This document shows, piece after piece, positions 6,563 to 10,402 of a stretch of 10,402 nt of DNA. The notes below the pieces were generated by a model, which was given only the letters and a program-made list of their open reading frames with translations, had not been told where the DNA came from and did not search any database. Each line of letters opens with the position of its first letter. Positions within the stretch are counted from its first letter, which is position 1. Both the position numbers and the translations under genes were made by a program. Source of the DNA: Methanobacteriota archaeon (GTDB taxonomy: Archaea > Thermoplasmatota > Poseidoniia > Poseidoniales > Poseidoniaceae); assembly GCA_002702945.1 (NCBI GenBank), contig PADF01000014.1, positions 1 through 10,402 of the forward strand, in the 5' to 3' direction.

Positions 6563-9500
6563 CTAAGTCTCAATCCAAGCATTTAGCATTCTACTATTTT
6601 TGATCACACCAAAGCCAAATCTCTCTTCAAATGCCCTTGCGGTCAAAGTAAAATCACCATCTCTGGTAGCAATAATAACAGCGCCTAAACCTTCTAAACA
6701 CTGTTTAGCAATATGTATAGCAACTTTCATAATTTTCCTATCTGCTGCTTCTGGATAAACTCCTTTTCCACCAATTTTAGTTCTTTTTTGCTTTCCGCCA
6801 TATTCCCTTTTCATAGCAGATAATTCATCATAGATTTCATAATAATCTTGTAGGAATTGCTTAATTACAACCTCATTTTCAGGGCTATCAGAATCCTTTT
6901 CTAAATGTATATCTAATGGCCTCCAGACATTAAAGTCGGATATTACTTCATCAATCAACTTTGAAATATTTTCTTTTTCCATAATATCATCAAGTATTTT
7001 TGGCTTAACTAATGAGTTAGAAAATTTTGCACGTAATTTTGATGCCCCATTTCCGATTTCTCTCAATTCTTGTATAACAATTTGAGGCAGCCACAGACTT
7101 ATTTTACCATCTTTAGCCCTACTGGATAATACTTTGTGGAAAGAATTTTGTTCAGATAAATCCAAACTAGTTTCGCTAGCCAATTCTAATTGACTCGAAA
7201 TCTTCCCGACTAGTGCGTCGATTAGGATATTAGTATCTACAATCACTAATGGTGGGAGTGATAAATTCTTCAAATATCTTCTACTTGCATTTGGTATCTG
7301 ATTTCTATATTTAGAAAATAAACTCATTTCTGATTCTGCTAATCTCTTTGAGTCACTAATAGAGAATTTCCCCGAATTAAGTGCTCTTTCAAAGAACATC
7401 ATCCCTTCTACTGGATTGTTTTCAGCCATATTTTTTGCTAAATCATACACTTCCATACTTGAAGGTGCGGTTTGCTGCATCAAAGTCATAAATTGAGCAT
7501 CATATGATTTTCTATTTCTTCTCCTACTCTTGTGAACTGTATTAATTGCCGCAGTTACTCTACCTAAAAACGGATCACTTGGTAATGTCCTACGGTGCTC
7601 GAATGGATAACTGCGCAGTGTGTCTAATTCGTCTTCTGCAAAATATACTCTTTCTTTTTCTTGAAGTTCACCGTTTTCATCCTCTTCTTGAATTGTTTTT
7701 GTTCTTCTTGCAAAGTCCTTTACCATTTGAGTTGCCTTATCTGTTTGCTTTTCACTGGCTATAAAAGAAACTCTTAGGTATAGTTGGAAACGTTTGGTGA
7801 TTGCTGTCTTTAATGCCGGCTGCTGATCTAGAAGACTTACTGCTTCACTCCACTGGCTTGCGTGTGCTAGATGAATTAGCGCTTTTCTATACAAAATCAT
7901 TGAATGTTCAAAATCAAAATCTTTGTGTTCTGCGGCACGTCTATAGTCTCTAGCAGCGTTAATTCCTTCATTACCTGATGCATAAACGGCTGCTCTAGTG
8001 ACTGTGTGCCATGGAGACAACGGGTCATGATCTTGATACCATGAAACCAATGGTTGCAGACCGATATCATGTTCAAATATCAACTGACTAAGAGAATGAA
8101 TAATTCTGGAAGGGGTTTCTTTACCTTCAATCAACTTCTCTAAAATTTCAACATTATCCTTATCTCTCAATCCATGTTGCAATGATAACCTAACATAATT
8201 TAATCTCAATGTTGAAATTAGTACTGAAAATAATCTTGATTCCAGTTCACTTAATTCACTTTGTTCGACACTGTTAACTAAATGTTCTAAATTAGTCAAA
8301 GATATGGCCCCATTTCCACCTTCCTTAAGCGAATGCTTAGCATTCTTTAATGCTTGATATCCGCGTTTATCTAAAATTGCAAAACCGGCTTCATCTACAT
8401 TACTACCTTCCATCATTAATAGTAAAGAATGACTTGTCAAAGATATGTAATGAGGAGTAGATGTGCCGTGTATAGATGCTAAACATTCTGATCTGGCATT
8501 TCTTGCAAATTCTAATAATTGTTCATTTCCATTTGCTGCAATTAAGTGATAAACTATTAACGCTTCAAACGGGTGAGCCAATACTAAAACTGGATTCTTG
8601 GAAAATAATTCCGATAACCTCTCTAATTCCAAGCATTGTGAATAAACTTCTATGGCCTTTTCTGAAACGTGTTCCCATGCTTCCCCTTCGATATCTTGCA
8701 ATCTTTTCAAAGCTAAATTTAATGTTGGATAAGCAATCCCTTCTGTGAGTACAATCTCTGAAAGGCTTCCTTCATCTAATCTAGGTATTTGGTGTTCTAG
8801 CCACTCAATAACTTCTGAAGAATTTATGCTAGTAATTACTGGCATTAATTGTTTAATTTCCGCCCCTTGTTCTAGAGTTTGTTCGATTAACAAATCCTTA
8901 GCTTCATTCATGAAGCCTTCGGAATTTAGAGCAGACAGATAAATCCAAGTCAATTCTTCAACTTTAGAATTATTCTCTTGGTTTTGTTTTAGTAATTCTA
9001 TTCCTTCATTTAATTCTTGAGATGATAGTTTTGATACTTCTTCTAGAGGAGCCATCGTCCAAGTCAAATATTTCCTTACTTTGGAAAGTCCATCATTTGT
9101 CTCGAGAACTGAATTTGATTTCCAGTCGCTTATTTTTCCATTTATCAAGTTGAGTAAATCTTCATACTCAGAAGCGAGTTGTTCATCGACTTTAGATAGT
9201 TCTTTGATTGCTTTAGAGGCATCTATTCCGGAATTCAAAGATAATAAAACTGAAATTAATGAAGCATTACCTTTGAGTTGTAATAGTTGTTTATCGGGAG
9301 TAATGTCCCTCTTCGACTTAAGTTGTGTGATCACTTTCTGTAAGGCAACTTGAGTCTCGGCATCCTCGCAAAATATCTTCATCTCATCTAGTAATTTGAT
9401 TAGTTCTGCAGAATCGAAAACGTCAATCTTAGCATTATCTAGTTTTACTTTCTTAGTACTCTTTTTGCGTTTCTTTTTACTGACAGGGAATGAAAGAAAT

Positions 9501-10006
9501 TGGCTGAGCAAGAGTGTTTTATCAGCTAATTTTAGCCAAGCAGAATCGACTCCTTTTTCAATACAGTCGTCCCTAAGTTTTTCCTCAACTGCCTTATACT
9601 CATCCTTCCAATCATCTTTTTTTAATTGTTTATTGATTAGTAAAACTGCTAAGCGGAATGCACTCGATTCAGACTCATCGTCCAATATCTCTTCAATCGA
9701 AGGTAGCCAGTCGATAGGACTTTGAGTCCCTCCTCCTCTTTTTCTTCGTCTTGCACCGCGAGGTTGACGGGTAAATGATGGCTTATCGTCATCTTCAGAT
9801 GGCGGAGTGATTTCTTCCATTGCGATAAATACAAGAGACCTCCATTTTTTCTCAAGCATGGTCCAATCTGCAGTTTTTAGAACGATTCTACGGCGCTGCG
9901 GTTTGGGGAAATTCGCCTTGAAAGCGGCCTCCAAACATTTTGCCATGTGGTCTTCTTGCAGTAAAATCACCCGGATAATTTCAACGCGTAGACGATGGGA
10001 CTTCAA
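6563..10006 (-). CDS. Giant helical-repeat protein with C-terminal PIN nuclease domain
   Basis: This 1147-residue cytosolic protein has an unfamiliar architecture. The N-terminal 1-70 is compact and basic. Two polybasic, probably disordered segments follow (ARRRKRGGG at 85-93; KKKRKKSTKK at 177-186). Residues about 195-915 are almost wholly predicted helix, with spaced aromatic, Leu and Ala positions suggesting a TPR/alpha-solenoid-like array, though I see no clean repeat consensus. The C-terminus (917-1147) reads as a PIN domain: D924 in VIVDTN, E980 in IQELRE, D1089 in EAADRK, and D1116/D1118 in TRDGDF, the expected metal-binding acidic set. The stretch between E980 and D1089 is long for a PIN domain. 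PIN domains are typically Mg/Mn-dependent ribonucleases, so RNA cleavage guided by a solenoid scaffold is an inference. The frame opens at TTG 10006; Met21 (9946) is an alternative start. There is no antitoxin neighbour. Confidence 0.8.
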   Translation of the reverse strand: MKSHRLRVEIIRVILLQEDHMAKCLEAAFKANFPKPQRRRIVLKTADWTMLEKKWRSLVFIAMEEITPPSEDDDKPSFTRQPRGARRRKRGGGTQSPIDWLPSIEEILDDESESSAFRLAVLLINKQLKKDDWKDEYKAVEEKLRDDCIEKGVDSAWLKLADKTLLLSQFLSFPVSKKKRKKSTKKVKLDNAKIDVFDSAELIKLLDEMKIFCEDAETQVALQKVITQLKSKRDITPDKQLLQLKGNASLISVLLSLNSGIDASKAIKELSKVDEQLASEYEDLLNLINGKISDWKSNSVLETNDGLSKVRKYLTWTMAPLEEVSKLSSQELNEGIELLKQNQENNSKVEELTWIYLSALNSEGFMNEAKDLLIEQTLEQGAEIKQLMPVITSINSSEVIEWLEHQIPRLDEGSLSEIVLTEGIAYPTLNLALKRLQDIEGEAWEHVSEKAIEVYSQCLELERLSELFSKNPVLVLAHPFEALIVYHLIAANGNEQLLEFARNARSECLASIHGTSTPHYISLTSHSLLLMMEGSNVDEAGFAILDKRGYQALKNAKHSLKEGGNGAISLTNLEHLVNSVEQSELSELESRLFSVLISTLRLNYVRLSLQHGLRDKDNVEILEKLIEGKETPSRIIHSLSQLIFEHDIGLQPLVSWYQDHDPLSPWHTVTRAAVYASGNEGINAARDYRRAAEHKDFDFEHSMILYRKALIHLAHASQWSEAVSLLDQQPALKTAITKRFQLYLRVSFIASEKQTDKATQMVKDFARRTKTIQEEDENGELQEKERVYFAEDELDTLRSYPFEHRRTLPSDPFLGRVTAAINTVHKSRRRNRKSYDAQFMTLMQQTAPSSMEVYDLAKNMAENNPVEGMMFFERALNSGKFSISDSKRLAESEMSLFSKYRNQIPNASRRYLKNLSLPPLVIVDTNILIDALVGKISSQLELASETSLDLSEQNSFHKVLSSRAKDGKISLWLPQIVIQELREIGNGASKLRAKFSNSLVKPKILDDIMEKENISKLIDEVISDFNVWRPLDIHLEKDSDSPENEVVIKQFLQDYYEIYDELSAMKREYGGKQKRTKIGGKGVYPEAADRKIMKVAIHIAKQCLEGLGAVIIATRDGDFTLTARAFEERFGFGVIKNSRMLNAWIET

Positions 10007-10022
10007 CCCACCGGCAAAAAGA

Positions 10023-10033
10023 GTAAAAATAAA
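10023..10033 (-). promoter_or_regulatory. TATA-like element for the PIN-domain gene
   Basis: On the minus strand TTTATTTTTAC lies about 25 bases upstream of the TTG at 10006. That would put transcription initiation at or near the first codon and suggests a leaderless or near-leaderless mRNA. The call is by eye; the region is AT-rich, so a chance match is possible. Confidence 0.35.
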
Positions 10034-10082
10034 CGACGAAAAAAAAATTAGTTAACTGCCAACATAAATTTATGACTACTAC

Positions 10083-10402
10083 TTGGACCCTAATAGTGGT
10101 CTTTTGGATTTAGTTCGAACTTCAGCACTTCTTGCCCACCCAATATTAGCCTGTGGCTTGATTTATTGGATTTGGTGGCAGTATTCTTGGCGAAAAAAGA
10201 ATACTGTACTGAAAGGTGAAAAAAGAAAGGAAGCATTAGAAAATCATGAAAAAATGGGGAATAGATTGGTTTGGGCTACTTTCGTTGTTATAATGATTGC
10301 ATTTATTGGTAAAGCAATCGCAGGATGGCGAAGTAATGGAGATGTTTTTTCAGAAATCTGGCCAACCAATCTTCACGGATATATGGGGCCATTGGGATTC
10401 AT
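10083..10402 (+). CDS. Multi-pass membrane protein, DUF4079/b561-like, 5' part only
   Basis: An open frame runs from a stop at 10065 to the right edge and encodes at least 106 residues. It has no ATG near its 5' end. TTG 10083 (then DPNSGLLDLV) is the most likely start, and TTG 10104 is possible. The product has a first membrane helix (SALLAHPILACGLIYWIWW), a basic charged loop (WRKKN then KGEKRKEALENHEK), a second helix (about LVWATFVVIMIAFIGKAIAG) and the beginning of a third segment with LHGYMGPLG. Histidines in HPIL, ENHEK and LHGY are placed as in cytochrome b561-like and DUF4079 membrane proteins, where some could bind haem. That family assignment is tentative and from memory. It is divergent from the PIN-domain gene with about 76 bp between starts. 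The 3' end lies outside the window. Confidence 0.6.
   Translation, partial: MDPNSGLLDLVRTSALLAHPILACGLIYWIWWQYSWRKKNTVLKGEKRKEALENHEKMGNRLVWATFVVIMIAFIGKAIAGWRSNGDVFSEIWPTNLHGYMGPLGF

Noticed and set aside
8476..8942. Plus-strand open frames opposite the PIN-protein gene
   Set aside because: They are antisense reflections of the long minus-strand frame, with no recognisable protein features.
6563..10006. PIN-domain gene as a VapBC toxin-antitoxin system
   Set aside because: The protein is about eight times the size of VapC, and no small antitoxin gene is next to it; the neighbours are icd and a membrane protein.
10072..10113. ATG at 10072 as start of the right-edge membrane gene
   Set aside because: It is in a different frame and stops after 13 codons.

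Overview
The window looks like a stretch of chromosome from a marine planktonic euryarchaeon, most likely Marine Group II (Candidatus Poseidoniales); the related Marine Group III cannot be excluded. The reasons are archaeal RadA, an archaeal-type FtsZ, an archaeal initiator tRNA, secreted lipoproteins and PKD-type surface proteins, low GC content, very short intergenic gaps, and some bacterial-type metabolic genes (an E. coli-like isocitrate dehydrogenase and a YhfA-like OsmC protein). The assignment rests on gene content read by eye, not on a phylogeny.

Layout. Positions 38-115 (minus) hold initiator tRNA-Met with an encoded CCA. A PKD-domain lipoprotein (253-1071, plus) follows, ending in a hairpin and T-rich termination region. 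Next come the recombinase RadA (1234-2271, plus) and the cell-division GTPase FtsZ (2361-3491, plus), in the same direction. From there every gene alternates strand: a membrane-anchored CxCH surface protein (3492-4133, minus), an unrecognised acidic protein (4257-4880, plus), an OsmC/YhfA-like protein (4848-5240, minus), NADP-isocitrate dehydrogenase (5299-6525, plus), a giant helical-repeat/PIN-domain protein (6563-10006, minus), and the 5' part of a multi-pass membrane protein that runs off the right edge (about 10083 onward, plus). No gene-free stretch exceeds 300 bases.

How the genes relate. The window is mainly core genome: translation initiation (tRNA-iMet), recombination (RadA), division (FtsZ) and the TCA cycle (Icd), mixed with lineage-specific envelope proteins. 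Alternating strands mean that most genes after ftsZ must be single-gene transcription units. I see no transposase, integrase, CRISPR array or phage gene.

The least ordinary item is the 1147-residue protein at 6563-10006. It combines an N-terminal region with two polybasic segments, a long all-helical repeat-like region, and a C-terminal PIN nuclease domain with its acidic residues in place. It has no antitoxin-like neighbour, so it is not a standard VapBC toxin and may be an undescribed RNA-processing or RNA-decay factor.
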